Assembly: GCF_001544455.2 (NCBI RefSeq) | Contig: NZ_FCOC02000003.1 | Location: 372,001-436,000, forward strand | Source of the DNA: Caballeronia sordidicola | Lineage (GTDB): Bacteria; Pseudomonadota; Gammaproteobacteria; Burkholderiales; Burkholderiaceae | Direction: 5' to 3' | DNA: 64,000 nucleotides | Shown: positions 45,726 to 54,952 of the stretch, piece by piece | How the letters are laid out: each line of letters begins with the position of its first letter | How positions within the stretch are numbered: position 1 is the stretch's first letter | The notes under the pieces: model-generated | What the model was told of the DNA's origin: nothing | The model's database searches: none | What the model saw: only the letters and a program-made list of their open reading frames with translations | Made by a program: the position numbers and the translations under genes

Positions 45726-45872
45726 GTTCGAAGTACGGCATGTTCTTATCGGATCACGCCTGCGTTCTGTGCGAACAATGCGGTGATGTCGAAGGCGTGA
45801 TGACCGCGCCGCGCCTGCGTGAGCGTTCACGACACTCCTGATTCCGAGCGGCTGCTACTAATCGATCAAGCA

Positions 45873-47147
45873 ATGACAAACCAGACTACCTCTAATGCAA
45901 GCACGCCTGACGTCCTCGTGGTAGGTGCGGGCGTTGTCGGACTGGCTTGCGCGTGGTCTGCGCTGAGGGAAGGGCTGACCGTTACGATCGTCGATCGCGA
46001 TTTCGACGGAGACCGCGCCTCGCACGGCAATGCCGGGGGCATAGCGGCAAGTGAAAGCACGCCCATTTCGGTGCCCGGGCTTTTCTTGAAGGCGACGAAA
46101 TGGATGCTGGATCCGTTGGGGCCGTTGTCCCTTGATTGGAGGCATGTACCCAGCGCTCTTCCGTGGTTCATCGAATTCAGGCGCGCAAGCAATCTCGATA
46201 GATTCAGGCAGATTTCGCTGGCGCTTGCGGCACTCAACAATCGCGTCTACGACGATCTGATTCCGCTATTCGAGGACGTTGGCGCAATGAGCACGTTTTA
46301 CCGTCGTGGCGCGATAACCTTGTATGAAACCGACAAAGCGTTCCGGGCGGATGCGACCGAGTGGAAGCTCAAGCAGGAACTCGGCGTGCGCTGGCGCGCG
46401 TTAAATCAGCGGGAAGTTCAAGAACTCGAGCCTGCGCTCGCACCCGTATTCAAGCACGGTGTGTTCCTCGAAGACTGGTCGCATATTGGAGATCCGAGGC
46501 AGCTGGTCTCGCAGATCAGGACACGGGTCAAAGCGCTGGGAGCCCGACTGGTTCAAGGCGTGGTGGCCGGACTGGACGCGAACGATCGCGACACCCCATC
46601 GGCGGTGCTCAATACGGGCGCGACAATCGCCGCGCGGCAGATTGTGGTCGCGGCCGGAGCATGGTCGGCATCGCTCGCGGAGTCGATCGGCGACACGGTG
46701 CTGCTTGAAAGCGAACGCGGATACAACACGACTTTGCCGCAGCCGGGCGTCGGCTTGTCACGGGAAGTGATCTTTGCCGAACGCAAGTTCGTGGCAACAC
46801 CGCTTGATATCGGCATCCGGATTGGCGGCGCCGCGGAATTCGCCGGATTGAAGGCGCAACCCAATTACAAGCGTAGCGAGGCGCTGCTTGAATTGGGAAA
46901 ACGGTTCCTGCCCGGGATCCAGGACCACGGCGCGGTTCAGTGGATGGGACATCGGCCCGCAACGCCAGACTCGCTCCCGGTCATTGGCAAATCGCCCTCC
47001 GCGGCTGCGGTGATCTATGCATTTGGTCATGGGCATCTTGGTCTTACACAGTCCGCAACGACTGGCGCGTTGGTAGCGGATCTGCTGGTCAACAGGACGC
47101 CCGGCACGCCGCTCGGCGCGTATTCCATCGAGCGATTCCGCAAATAA
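45873..47147 (+). CDS. FAD-dependent D-amino acid (D-hydroxyproline) dehydrogenase
   Basis: A 424-residue DadA-like flavoprotein: VLVVGAGVVGLACAWSA dinucleotide motif, HGNAGGIA, WSHIGDPRQLV and a C-terminal GHGHLGLTQSATTG. In hydroxyproline catabolism such an enzyme oxidises cis-4-hydroxy-D-proline to pyrroline-4-hydroxy-2-carboxylate. The DapA-like and epimerase genes next to it match that pathway (LhpB-like). The start MTNQTTSN (45873) is near the dinucleotide motif; the frame is open from 45819 without a better site. Confidence 0.8.
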   Translation: MTNQTTSNASTPDVLVVGAGVVGLACAWSALREGLTVTIVDRDFDGDRASHGNAGGIAASESTPISVPGLFLKATKWMLDPLGPLSLDWRHVPSALPWFIEFRRASNLDRFRQISLALAALNNRVYDDLIPLFEDVGAMSTFYRRGAITLYETDKAFRADATEWKLKQELGVRWRALNQREVQELEPALAPVFKHGVFLEDWSHIGDPRQLVSQIRTRVKALGARLVQGVVAGLDANDRDTPSAVLNTGATIAARQIVVAAGAWSASLAESIGDTVLLESERGYNTTLPQPGVGLSREVIFAERKFVATPLDIGIRIGGAAEFAGLKAQPNYKRSEALLELGKRFLPGIQDHGAVQWMGHRPATPDSLPVIGKSPSAAAVIYAFGHGHLGLTQSATTGALVADLLVNRTPGTPLGAYSIERFRK

Positions 47148-47223
47148 GCGCGGCGTGCCGGCGACAGTGTTTCCCGCTGTGCAGTCCGCTAGATGTTTTT
47201 ATATTCATTCCCGGAGGTTTGAC

Positions 47224-48123
47224 ATGAAAGTTGATTGGAAGGGTGTTTTCCCCGCAGTGACGACGAAGCTGAAGGATGATGGCTCGCTTGACCAGGAAGC
47301 CATCAAGGCCGGCCTGAACCGCCTTATCGACAATGGCGTAGGCGGCGTGGTGATGATGGGCATGGTTGGCGAAAACGCCCAGCTCACGCCGGAAGAAAAG
47401 CGTACCGTCCTCAAGATTGCGGTTGAAACCGTGAACGGCCGGGTTCCGGTCGTATCGGGTCTCGCTGAAACGAATACCGCCAGCGCGACGCAGTTTGCGA
47501 AGGATGCCGAAGCAATCGGCGTACAGGGCCTGATGGTCTTCCCCGGCCTCACCTACAAGTCCGATGATCGCGAAACAGTCGAGTTCTATCGTTCGGTGGC
47601 GCGCTCGACCCATCTTGGCATCATGATCTACAACAACCCGCGCGGCTACGGCGTCGACATGCGCCCGGATCTGCTGGAGCAGTTGAAGGACGAAGCCAAT
47701 ATTGTCGCTGTGAAGGAAGAAACCTACGACACAACGCGCGTGACCGATATCTACAACCAGTTCGGCGACCGCTTTGTTGTGTTCTGCGGGGTTGACGATC
47801 TGGTACTGGAGTCGGTTGCGCTTGGCGTGACGGGTTGGGTGTCGGGCATGGCCAACGCGGTGCCGAAGGAATCCGTGGAGTTATTGGATCTGGCGGTGAA
47901 AGGCGAATTTGAAAAAGCCCGCAAGCTGTACCGCGTGCTGACGCCATTGTTCCATCTCGATGTGCACGTCAAGCTGGTTCAATACATCAAGCTTGCTGAA
48001 AACATGACTTCCGGATATTCGGAGAACGTCAAGGCGCCGCGCCTCAAGCTCGAAGGCGATGAGCGTCAGAAAGTGATCGCCATTGTGGAAAAGACCATGA
48101 AGGACCTGAAAGCGTTATCTTAG
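47224..48123 (+). CDS. DapA-family lyase, probably pyrroline-4-hydroxy-2-carboxylate deaminase
   Basis: A 299-residue TIM-barrel of the DHDPS/NAL family: Schiff-base Lys164 in NIVAVKEET, Tyr136 in IYNNPRGYGVD, GMVGENAQLT in place of the usual GTTGE. In the hydroxyproline route this family (LhpC-like) deaminates the pyrroline to 2-oxoglutarate semialdehyde. GGAGG lies 7 bp before the ATG. It is 76 bp after the dehydrogenase gene and precedes the epimerase, so the order dehydrogenase-deaminase-epimerase is preserved. Confidence 0.82.
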   Translation: MKVDWKGVFPAVTTKLKDDGSLDQEAIKAGLNRLIDNGVGGVVMMGMVGENAQLTPEEKRTVLKIAVETVNGRVPVVSGLAETNTASATQFAKDAEAIGVQGLMVFPGLTYKSDDRETVEFYRSVARSTHLGIMIYNNPRGYGVDMRPDLLEQLKDEANIVAVKEETYDTTRVTDIYNQFGDRFVVFCGVDDLVLESVALGVTGWVSGMANAVPKESVELLDLAVKGEFEKARKLYRVLTPLFHLDVHVKLVQYIKLAENMTSGYSENVKAPRLKLEGDERQKVIAIVEKTMKDLKALS

Positions 48124-48317
48124 GCATTTTTCCGGCAAGCGAAATGGAAGCGATCGGGAGTTGGCGATAGAGACAGATTGGACAGGCGAGGGGCGTACCG
48201 TTGATCGACCCCTCGGTTTCGGGGCGCAACCGGCTATGCCTCGCGGAAATCGCAATGACTGTCTGGACCCGTCGTCAATAGAGCCGGTAAGCGCTTGAGA
48301 AGCATTCGAGGTCATTC

Positions 48318-49316
48318 ATGAGAAGCACGTTTTTTTGCATCGATGGCCACACTTGTGGCAATCCCGTACGCGTGGTAGCGGGCGGAGCACCCATGCTCCA
48401 GGGCGCGAACATGATCGAGCGGCGCGCCTGTTTCGAGCACGAGTTCGACTGGATCCGGACCGCCCTCATGTTTGAACCGCGTGGTCACGAGGTCATGTCC
48501 GGTTCCATTCTGTATCCGTCGACGCGGCCGGATTGCGACATTGCGATCCTGTTCATTGAAGTAAGCGGCTGCTTGCCCATGTGCGGGCACGGCACAATAG
48601 GCACGGTCACCACCGCGATCGAGAACGGGCTAGTGCGTCCCCGTGAGCCGGGCGTCGTCCGGCTCGATACGCCCGCCGGTCTCGTGGTCGCCCGCTACAA
48701 GCTGGATGGCGACCACGTGGCTTCGGTGCAGTTGATCAACGTTCCGTCGTATCTCCACTCGACTGCTTTGAGCGTTGATGTGGAAGGGCTTGGCGAGATC
48801 CGCTTCGATGTCGCGTATGGGGGAAATTTCTACGCGATTGTCGAGCCGCAGGAAAATTTCGCCGACATGCGTACGTTGCGGCCAGGCGATATCCAGCGGC
48901 TTAGTCCGATTCTGCGCAAGAAGGCCAACGAGAAATATTCGTTCGTTCATCCGGAGCAACCCGAGATCCACGGCTTGAGTCATGTGATGTGGTGCGGCGA
49001 ACCGACCGTCGCCGGCGCAAGCGCACGCAATGCCGTGTTCTATGGCGACAAGGCCATCGACCGATCGCCTTGCGGAACCGGCACGTCCGCCCGCATGGCG
49101 CAGCTCGTGGCCAAGGGCAAGCTGAAGCTCGGGGAGACGTTTGTTCACGAGAGCATTATCGGCACGCTGTTCAATGGCGTGGCTACACAAGCAACGAAGG
49201 TCGGCGAGTATGACGCGATCATTCCAAGCGTTGAAGGCTGGGCTCGAGTCACGGGTTTCAATACGATCTTCGTCGATGACCGGGATCCGCTTGCGAAAGG
49301 CTTTTTGCTCAAATGA
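48318..49316 (+). CDS. 4-Hydroxyproline 2-epimerase
   Basis: A 332-residue proline racemase-family enzyme with both catalytic cysteines: Cys89 in PMCGHGTIG and Cys252 in DRSPCGTGTS. The pair is typical of 4-hydroxyproline 2-epimerase and proline racemase. The context (D-amino acid dehydrogenase, deaminase) favours epimerisation of trans-4-hydroxy-L-proline to cis-4-hydroxy-D-proline. It is distinct from the Ser/Cys protein at 41697. Confidence 0.85.
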   Translation: MRSTFFCIDGHTCGNPVRVVAGGAPMLQGANMIERRACFEHEFDWIRTALMFEPRGHEVMSGSILYPSTRPDCDIAILFIEVSGCLPMCGHGTIGTVTTAIENGLVRPREPGVVRLDTPAGLVVARYKLDGDHVASVQLINVPSYLHSTALSVDVEGLGEIRFDVAYGGNFYAIVEPQENFADMRTLRPGDIQRLSPILRKKANEKYSFVHPEQPEIHGLSHVMWCGEPTVAGASARNAVFYGDKAIDRSPCGTGTSARMAQLVAKGKLKLGETFVHESIIGTLFNGVATQATKVGEYDAIIPSVEGWARVTGFNTIFVDDRDPLAKGFLLK

Positions 49317-49373
49317 TATCCACAGCGCTGCGTTCGCCAGGAACCCAGCGGTCATATTTCACTGGGACAGGGA

Positions 49374-50612
49374 ATGATCATTCTGAAAAACGCGCGGGTT
49401 CTGGATGCGAATCACGAATCCGACCAAAGTCTTTATTCAATTGTGATCGAGGGAAATCTGATCACGGACGTGTCGCGTGAACCGGTTTCGCAACCGGGGG
49501 CCGATATTATCGATGTAGCCGGCCGCACCGTCATGCCTGGATTAATAGACTGCCATGCGCATGTGATTGCGTCGGTGGCTCATCTCGGATCGAACAGCCG
49601 CTTGCCCAATACCTTCGCTGTCCTGAAGGCGGTTCCCATCCTTGAAGGCATGCTCAATCGCGGGTTCACCACCGTGCGCGACGCGGGCGGTGCGGATTAC
49701 GCACTCGCAAAAGCGATTGACGAAGGCGTCATAGCGGGTCCCCGCTTGTTCATTGCCGGGAAGGCGTTGTCCCAGACGGGCGGACACGGCGACTTCCGCG
49801 AACGATTCGACAACTCCGACCCGGATCCGTGCGGCTGCAGCCGCAACCTTGGCGCGATTGGCCGGATCGTGGATGGCGTCGATGAGATGCGCAAAGCAGT
49901 GAGGGAGGAAATGCGCGCAGGCGCCAATCACGTCAAGATCATGGCGTCGGGGGGCGTGGCGTCACCAACGGATCCCATCGGCAATTTTCAGTTTTCCGTC
50001 GATGAAATCAAGGCCGCCGTCGAAGAGGCCCATTCGCATCAAACCTACGTGATGGCGCATGCCTACACCGGCGCCGCGATCAGGCGCGTGGTCGAGCTGG
50101 GCGTTCGCACGATCGAGCATGGAAATCTGATTGACGACGAAGCCGCGGCTGTCATGGCGAAGCACAACGCTTACGCGGTGCCGACGCTAGTGACGTACGA
50201 CGCGATGAGCAAGGTCGGCGCCCGGGCAGGAGTATCCGAGAGTGCGTTGAAGAAAAATGAAGACGTGCGCACGCAGGGCTTGCGAGCGCTCGGTATTCTC
50301 AAGCGCCATGGGGTCAAAATCGGTTTGGGAACGGACCTGCTGGGTGACATGCATCAGTTTCAAAGCGATGAATTGTCGATTCGATCGGCTATCGTCGGCG
50401 CGTTTGAGACCATTTGCCAGGCCACCAAGATCGGCGCTGAAATTGTCGGAATGGCAGGCAAGCTTGGAATCGTGGCGAAAGGGGCTTTCGCGGACCTGCT
50501 GGTTGTGGATGGCGATCCTCTGGACGACATCAGCGTTCTGATTTCGAATCAGGGGGAAGGCATTGCAGGGGTCATGAAAGACGGAGTCTGGATACGCAGC
50601 GCGTTCGCATGA
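49374..50612 (+). CDS. COG1228 amidohydrolase, copy 2 (possible Xaa-Pro/Hyp dipeptidase)
   Basis: A 412-residue amidohydrolase collinear with copies 1 and 3: HxH in MPGLIDCHAHV, Lys in NHVKIMASGGVAS, MAHAYTG, IEHGN and GLGTDLLGD. It lies 57 bp after the epimerase gene. The stop is followed within 80 bp by the GntR gene. It probably releases hydroxyproline or proline from a dipeptide; substrate specificity is unknown. Confidence 0.83.
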   Translation: MIILKNARVLDANHESDQSLYSIVIEGNLITDVSREPVSQPGADIIDVAGRTVMPGLIDCHAHVIASVAHLGSNSRLPNTFAVLKAVPILEGMLNRGFTTVRDAGGADYALAKAIDEGVIAGPRLFIAGKALSQTGGHGDFRERFDNSDPDPCGCSRNLGAIGRIVDGVDEMRKAVREEMRAGANHVKIMASGGVASPTDPIGNFQFSVDEIKAAVEEAHSHQTYVMAHAYTGAAIRRVVELGVRTIEHGNLIDDEAAAVMAKHNAYAVPTLVTYDAMSKVGARAGVSESALKKNEDVRTQGLRALGILKRHGVKIGLGTDLLGDMHQFQSDELSIRSAIVGAFETICQATKIGAEIVGMAGKLGIVAKGAFADLLVVDGDPLDDISVLISNQGEGIAGVMKDGVWIRSAFA

Positions 50613-50623
50613 ATGGCAGATTG

Positions 50624-50640
50624 GATTTTGGATACGAAAG
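50624..50640 (+). promoter_or_regulatory. Region-B operator, copy 5
   Basis: ATTTTG-GATA-CGAAAG, an imperfect 6-4-6 dyad 50 bp before the GntR start. This suggests autoregulation and links that protein to the element. Confidence 0.5.
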
Positions 50641-50690
50641 CCGATTTATGGTACATTCAAGACATCCATTTTCCAACAAGACTGTCCGCA

Positions 50691-51431
50691 ATGACCACGG
50701 GAACGCTGAAGAAAAAACCTGCCAGGACAACGGATGTTCCCGATCCTGAATTCGCTGGGCGTCTAACGCGAAAAATCATCCGGCCGACCGCCGTAGAACT
50801 CGTTACTGATGAAATCCGCCAGATGATCCTGAGCGGCCGGATTTCGCCCGGCAGTGTTCTCAGGCAGGAAGTCCTTGCTGAGGAACTGGGCGTGAGCAGG
50901 GTGCCTGTGCGCGAGGCGATCACGCGGCTTCACTCCGAAGGGTTACTGAACGTGGTACCGCACAAGGGTGCCTACGTTCAGGAGTTGTCGGTTGACGAAG
51001 TGCGTGAGACGTTTGACATTCGGCTTCGTCTCGAGCCCTGGGTTTTCTCCGAGGCGATCCCTTTGATCACGGATGCTGAAATCAACCGGGCAGAGCGAAT
51101 CGTCAAGGACATGGACAAGGCGACGGGCGGAGAATGGGGCTCGTTGAACTGGAAACTTCATGAGACGCTTTATCGGCCGGCCCGGTGCGAAATCACGCTG
51201 CAGATGCTACGTGTATTGCACGACAGGTGTGATCGATATTTCCGCTTCCAGGTAGTCAAAGTACCTATTCGGGAGCAGTCTCATACAGAACACATGCATA
51301 TCATCGACGCGTGCCGCAATCGCGACGTAAAGCTTGGAATCAAGCGGCTCGAGACACATCTGAAAATTGCAAGCCAGCAGATTGTGGGAATTGTCGAAGG
51401 TGTAATGGCGAAGGCTGAGAATATCCGCTAG
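50691..51431 (+). CDS. GntR-family regulator, FCD type (region B)
   Basis: A 246-residue regulator: winged helix about residues 25-95 (VTDEIRQMILSGRISPG, LAEELGVSRVPVREAITRLH), then the FCD helical domain (VRETFDIRLRLEPWVFSEAI; ITLQMLRVLHDRC). The start MTTGTLKKK (50691) is chosen over an in-frame ATG at 50613, because operator copy 5 lies between them. It is the only regulator inside region B and the likely reader of the ATATTG-N4-CAATAT element. Confidence 0.82.
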   Translation: MTTGTLKKKPARTTDVPDPEFAGRLTRKIIRPTAVELVTDEIRQMILSGRISPGSVLRQEVLAEELGVSRVPVREAITRLHSEGLLNVVPHKGAYVQELSVDEVRETFDIRLRLEPWVFSEAIPLITDAEINRAERIVKDMDKATGGEWGSLNWKLHETLYRPARCEITLQMLRVLHDRCDRYFRFQVVKVPIREQSHTEHMHIIDACRNRDVKLGIKRLETHLKIASQQIVGIVEGVMAKAENIR

Positions 51432-51570
51432 GCAATCGAAAAAGCGGCTTGATTTCTTCGTTATGTCTCGTGCTGCTAAAACCTGTGCTTTAGCGCCAGT
51501 TTGTTCTTTGTGATCTATCTTGATTGCCAGAACGCAGGAACGTCCCGGCAATCAGCGGTTCTTGCGTCCT

Positions 51571-52809
51571 TTACGCAGCCAGACGGTTCTTGAAAAGCTG
51601 CCCCTGTTTCATGATTACATCGAGGTGGCGGCCCTGCTGACCCAGGACTCCAATATCCGCCAGCGGATTTCCGTCGACAACCAGCAAGTCCGCGATGGCC
51701 CCAGCCGCCACAACGCCAAGCTCGTGTGCCCTGTTTAAAACCTCCGCTGCGACCGACGTGGCCTGGCAGATTACCTCGTGGTTCGAAAACGCGCGGGTTC
51801 GCAGCATGAGTTCTTCGCTCTGGCGCTGATGCATCGTGCCCAGAAGGTCGGAACCATAGGCCATCCTGACCTTGTTTCGTTTGTAGATTTCCAGCGAATC
51901 CAGCCCTTTCTGCAGCACGGCAGCATTCTTTACGAGTGAATCCTCTGGAAAGCCCGCTTGCGCACCGTCAGTCCTGCACGCTTCGTATGTGATCAAAGTC
52001 GGCACCACGAAGGCGCCTCGATCGGCCATCACTTTCGCGGTTTCGTCGTCGACCAGGTTGCCGTGTTCGATCGTGCGAACCCCGAAATCCACCGCGCGCC
52101 TGATTGCCTGAGCCGTATAGGCATGAGCCATGACGTAGGTCTGGTGTTGCCGTGCTTCCGCGACTGCGGCGCGGATCTCGTCCTCGGAGAATTGGAGATT
52201 GCCAATCGGATCGCTCGGCGAGGATACGCCTCCAGACGCCATGATCTTGATTTGCGTGGCGCCCTGACGCATTTCCTGCCGGATGGCCCGGCGAATCTCA
52301 TCGACGCCGTCCACTATGCGGCCGATCGCGCCGTAGTATTGCGAACACGGGCAGTTATCGGGACTGTGGTCTAACCTGACTCTGAAATCCGCGTGGCCAC
52401 CGGTTTGAGAAATTGCCTTGCCTGAAGTAAAAAGACGCGGGCCTTCCGCAAGTCCTGTTTCCACGGCTTGAGCCAGCGCGTAGTCGGCGCCCCCTGCGTC
52501 GCGAACGCTCGTGAAGCCCCGCTCCAGCATGCCACGAAGGATTGGGATGGCGCGGAACAATGCGAAGGCGTTCGGGAGCTTTGCATTCGTTCCAAGGTTT
52601 GCCATGCTTGCCATTACGTGGACATGACAGTCGATCAGCCCCGGCATCAAGGTTTTACCTTTTATGTCGAGAACCGTTGCTTCCGAGCTGACGCCAACGT
52701 GAGTGTCGACTTCACGAATGACACCGTCTTCAACCAAAACGTCGTACGGTTGGTCGTCTTCATTGTGATTGACGTCGACTATGCGAGCACTTTTAAAAAG
52801 AATGAGCAT
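51571..52809 (-). CDS. COG1228 amidohydrolase, copy 3 (possible Xaa-Pro/Hyp dipeptidase)
   Basis: A 412-residue amidohydrolase: HxH in MPGLIDCHVHV, Lys in TQIKIMASGGVSS, MAHAYTA, IEHGN and AYGSDLLGT (Ser for the usual Thr before Asp). It is closer to copy 2 than to copy 1 by eye. The frame extends 77 residues upstream without domain content, so the ATG at 52809 (CCAAGGAAACC upstream) is used. It diverges from the aconitase X genes. Confidence 0.82.
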   Translation of the reverse strand: MLILFKSARIVDVNHNEDDQPYDVLVEDGVIREVDTHVGVSSEATVLDIKGKTLMPGLIDCHVHVMASMANLGTNAKLPNAFALFRAIPILRGMLERGFTSVRDAGGADYALAQAVETGLAEGPRLFTSGKAISQTGGHADFRVRLDHSPDNCPCSQYYGAIGRIVDGVDEIRRAIRQEMRQGATQIKIMASGGVSSPSDPIGNLQFSEDEIRAAVAEARQHQTYVMAHAYTAQAIRRAVDFGVRTIEHGNLVDDETAKVMADRGAFVVPTLITYEACRTDGAQAGFPEDSLVKNAAVLQKGLDSLEIYKRNKVRMAYGSDLLGTMHQRQSEELMLRTRAFSNHEVICQATSVAAEVLNRAHELGVVAAGAIADLLVVDGNPLADIGVLGQQGRHLDVIMKQGQLFKNRLAA

Positions 52810-53126
52810 GGTTTCCTTGGTTGCGAATGCGGATTGCCGAGACCCGCAAGGGTGCCTCGACGGACCAATGTGAAGAGATCTGACGCGGCCGGCTTGAATG
52901 TAATTGCACCGGTCCGTTGTCTGGAAAACCGGCACTATGCCGGCGGACATAGCCCTTGCAGGTTGCAAACAGAACAGAAGTGCAAGAGGCCGATGACCAA
53001 TTGAATCCCGGTCCAATCGTAGTCCATGGGGAATCAACAAACAAGCAAGTTCAAAACTTCAGGGCTATGCAGTGAGCAATCAGAAGTCCGTTCAAAATAC
53101 AAACGTACTGCGGTCCAAATGTACTT

Positions 53127-53147
53127 GAATTTGGATTTCATTGAAGT
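53127..53147 (+). promoter_or_regulatory. Weak candidate region-B operator before aconitase X
   Basis: AATTTG-GATT-TCATTG resembles the 6-4-6 dyad loosely, 83 bp before the aconitase X start, in the 420-bp divergent gap. A looser dyad, ATTGAATCC and GGTCCAAT, lies near 53000-53018. Both need binding data. Confidence 0.25.
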
Positions 53148-53229
53148 CAATATGAGTGCTCGTGATTTCCGGCTAAACGTTTTAGCTGGAGTCCAGTTGG
53201 GACTTTCTTGCACGGGTGAGGAACATCAG

Positions 53230-54477
53230 ATGTTGCAGTTGAACGAGCGCGATAACGCGATGTTGAATGGCGAGTTGGGAGAGGGCGCGGCGCGCGCAAT
53301 GCGTATTGTCAAGCGTACTGCCGAGGTCATGGTCGCGAATCAATTGATCGACATTACGTCGGCCCATATTGACGGTTGCCTTTATCACGGACAGGCAAGC
53401 CTTGATTTCGTCGAATTCTTCGTGGGTACGGGTGCGAGGGTTGCGGTGCCCACCACCCTGAACGTCGGTTCGCTGGACCTGATTCATCCTGAGCTCTACC
53501 ACGGTGACCCTTCTATCCAGCGCGATGCACAAAGGTTGATGGACGCACATCTTCTGCTTGGATGTGAACCGACCTTCACTTGCGCGCCTTATCAAGCGAA
53601 AAACCGGCCAGGGAAAGGACAACAGATTGCGTGGGCGGAATCCAATGCGATCGTTTTCGCCAATTCCGTGCTTGGTGCGCGGACCAGCCGTTACGGCGAT
53701 TTTCTCGACCTGGCGGCTGCCATCACGGGTCGCGCACCGTACGCTGGTCTGCATGTCGAAGCAAACCGCGCGGGACAAATTGTTTTTGAACTGACGGACT
53801 TCAGGCGTGTGACTTCGCGCGATATCTACTTTGCAGCGCTTGGGCTCTTTGTCGGAAAGGTCGCGGGTGCATTTGTTCCGGTTATTGTCGGCCTTCCCGA
53901 AGACACGACCGAGGACGAATTGAAAGCGCTCGGTGCGGCGGCGGCATCAAGCGGCTCGGTTGCATTGTTTCACGCTGTCGGTATCACGCCGGAAGCGCCG
54001 ACGCTTGAAGCTGCGCTGCAAAATCGCGCGCCGCTAAAAAGCGTGAGCGTTTCGTTCTCGGACCTCGATGAAATACGAAAAGCGCTCAATGGAGGACGCG
54101 AAGGCGATGATCTCGTCGCTGTCTCGCTTGGAACTCCTCATTTCTCTCTGGCTGAGTTTCATCAACTAGGCCATCTGCTCGATCGCCACGAAGGGCGCCC
54201 AAAGACTGACTTCTACGTAAATACAAGCCGGTTTATTCTTTGGGAATTGAACGAGATTGGACTGGCAAGCAAATTCGAGGAGCGTGGCATTCAGATCGTC
54301 GTCGATACATGCACGTACATCACGCCTGTCATGAAAAAACTGACCGGACTTGTGATGACCAATTCAGGTAAATGGGCGTCGTATGCGCCAGCGAACATCG
54401 GCGTCAGTGTCGCATATGGAAGCATGAGCGAATGCGTGCAATCGGCTTTCAAAGGAAAGGTAATTTTCCATGGCTAA
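53230..54477 (+). CDS. Aconitase X catalytic (large) subunit, cis-3-hydroxyproline dehydratase-like
   Basis: A 415-residue AcnX large subunit: LNERDNAMLNGELGEGAARAM start, SAHIDGCLYHG, CAPYQAKNRPGKGQ, WAESNAIVFANSVLGARTSR and VDTCTYITP for Fe-S or metal binding Cys. AcnX enzymes with a separate swivel subunit include cis-3-hydroxy-L-proline dehydratases, which form delta1-pyrroline-2-carboxylate. The start MLQLNERD (53230) has GAGGA at a fitting distance; an in-frame ATG at 53152 would add 26 residues. It pairs with the reductase at 36086. Confidence 0.82.
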   Translation: MLQLNERDNAMLNGELGEGAARAMRIVKRTAEVMVANQLIDITSAHIDGCLYHGQASLDFVEFFVGTGARVAVPTTLNVGSLDLIHPELYHGDPSIQRDAQRLMDAHLLLGCEPTFTCAPYQAKNRPGKGQQIAWAESNAIVFANSVLGARTSRYGDFLDLAAAITGRAPYAGLHVEANRAGQIVFELTDFRRVTSRDIYFAALGLFVGKVAGAFVPVIVGLPEDTTEDELKALGAAAASSGSVALFHAVGITPEAPTLEAALQNRAPLKSVSVSFSDLDEIRKALNGGREGDDLVAVSLGTPHFSLAEFHQLGHLLDRHEGRPKTDFYVNTSRFILWELNEIGLASKFEERGIQIVVDTCTYITPVMKKLTGLVMTNSGKWASYAPANIGVSVAYGSMSECVQSAFKGKVIFHG

Positions 54478-54952
54478 GCATCCGCCTGTTCCGGTTTCGG
54501 ATAGTACCCATCTACAGGCAGGGGAATCTCTGTTTGGCGACGTCCTGATTCCCGGCGTCGCCAGCGCCGACAAAATAGTGCTGGAAAAGCCCTTGAGTTT
54601 TTGGGGCGGATATGACTGCAACGCCGCCACGATCATCGACCGGACACATCCACAATGCGGAGAAAGTCTCGCAGGGAAAATCATGATCATGGCGCGCGCC
54701 AAAGGTTCCAGTTCCAGCAGCAGCGTACTTGCAGAGGCGATACGAAACGGAACAGGGCCTGTTGGAATCGTGCTTGGGGAACGGGATTTGATCATCGCAA
54801 TAGGTGCGATTGTCGCGGCTGAGCTCTATGGGCTAGTGGTACCCGTCGTCTGTCTCGCGCCGAATGACTTCGACCGGATTGCGGGCTCCAAGGGAGCACT
54901 GCGCATCGAGGCGGCTGAAGGGGGCGGCGCGCAGGTTTTTCTCGACGAATGA
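54470..54952 (+). CDS. Aconitase X swivel (small) subunit
   Basis: A 160-residue DUF126/swivel-domain protein: VLEKPLSFWGGYDCNAATII, HPQCGESLAGKIM and ARAKGSSSSSSVLAEAIRNG, the Ser-rich loop typical of this subunit. It completes the active site of the large subunit. The gene overlaps that of the large subunit by 8 bp. It is the last supported gene before the region next to the right repeat. Confidence 0.85.
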   Translation: MAKHPPVPVSDSTHLQAGESLFGDVLIPGVASADKIVLEKPLSFWGGYDCNAATIIDRTHPQCGESLAGKIMIMARAKGSSSSSSVLAEAIRNGTGPVGIVLGERDLIIAIGAIVAAELYGLVVPVVCLAPNDFDRIAGSKGALRIEAAEGGGAQVFLDE

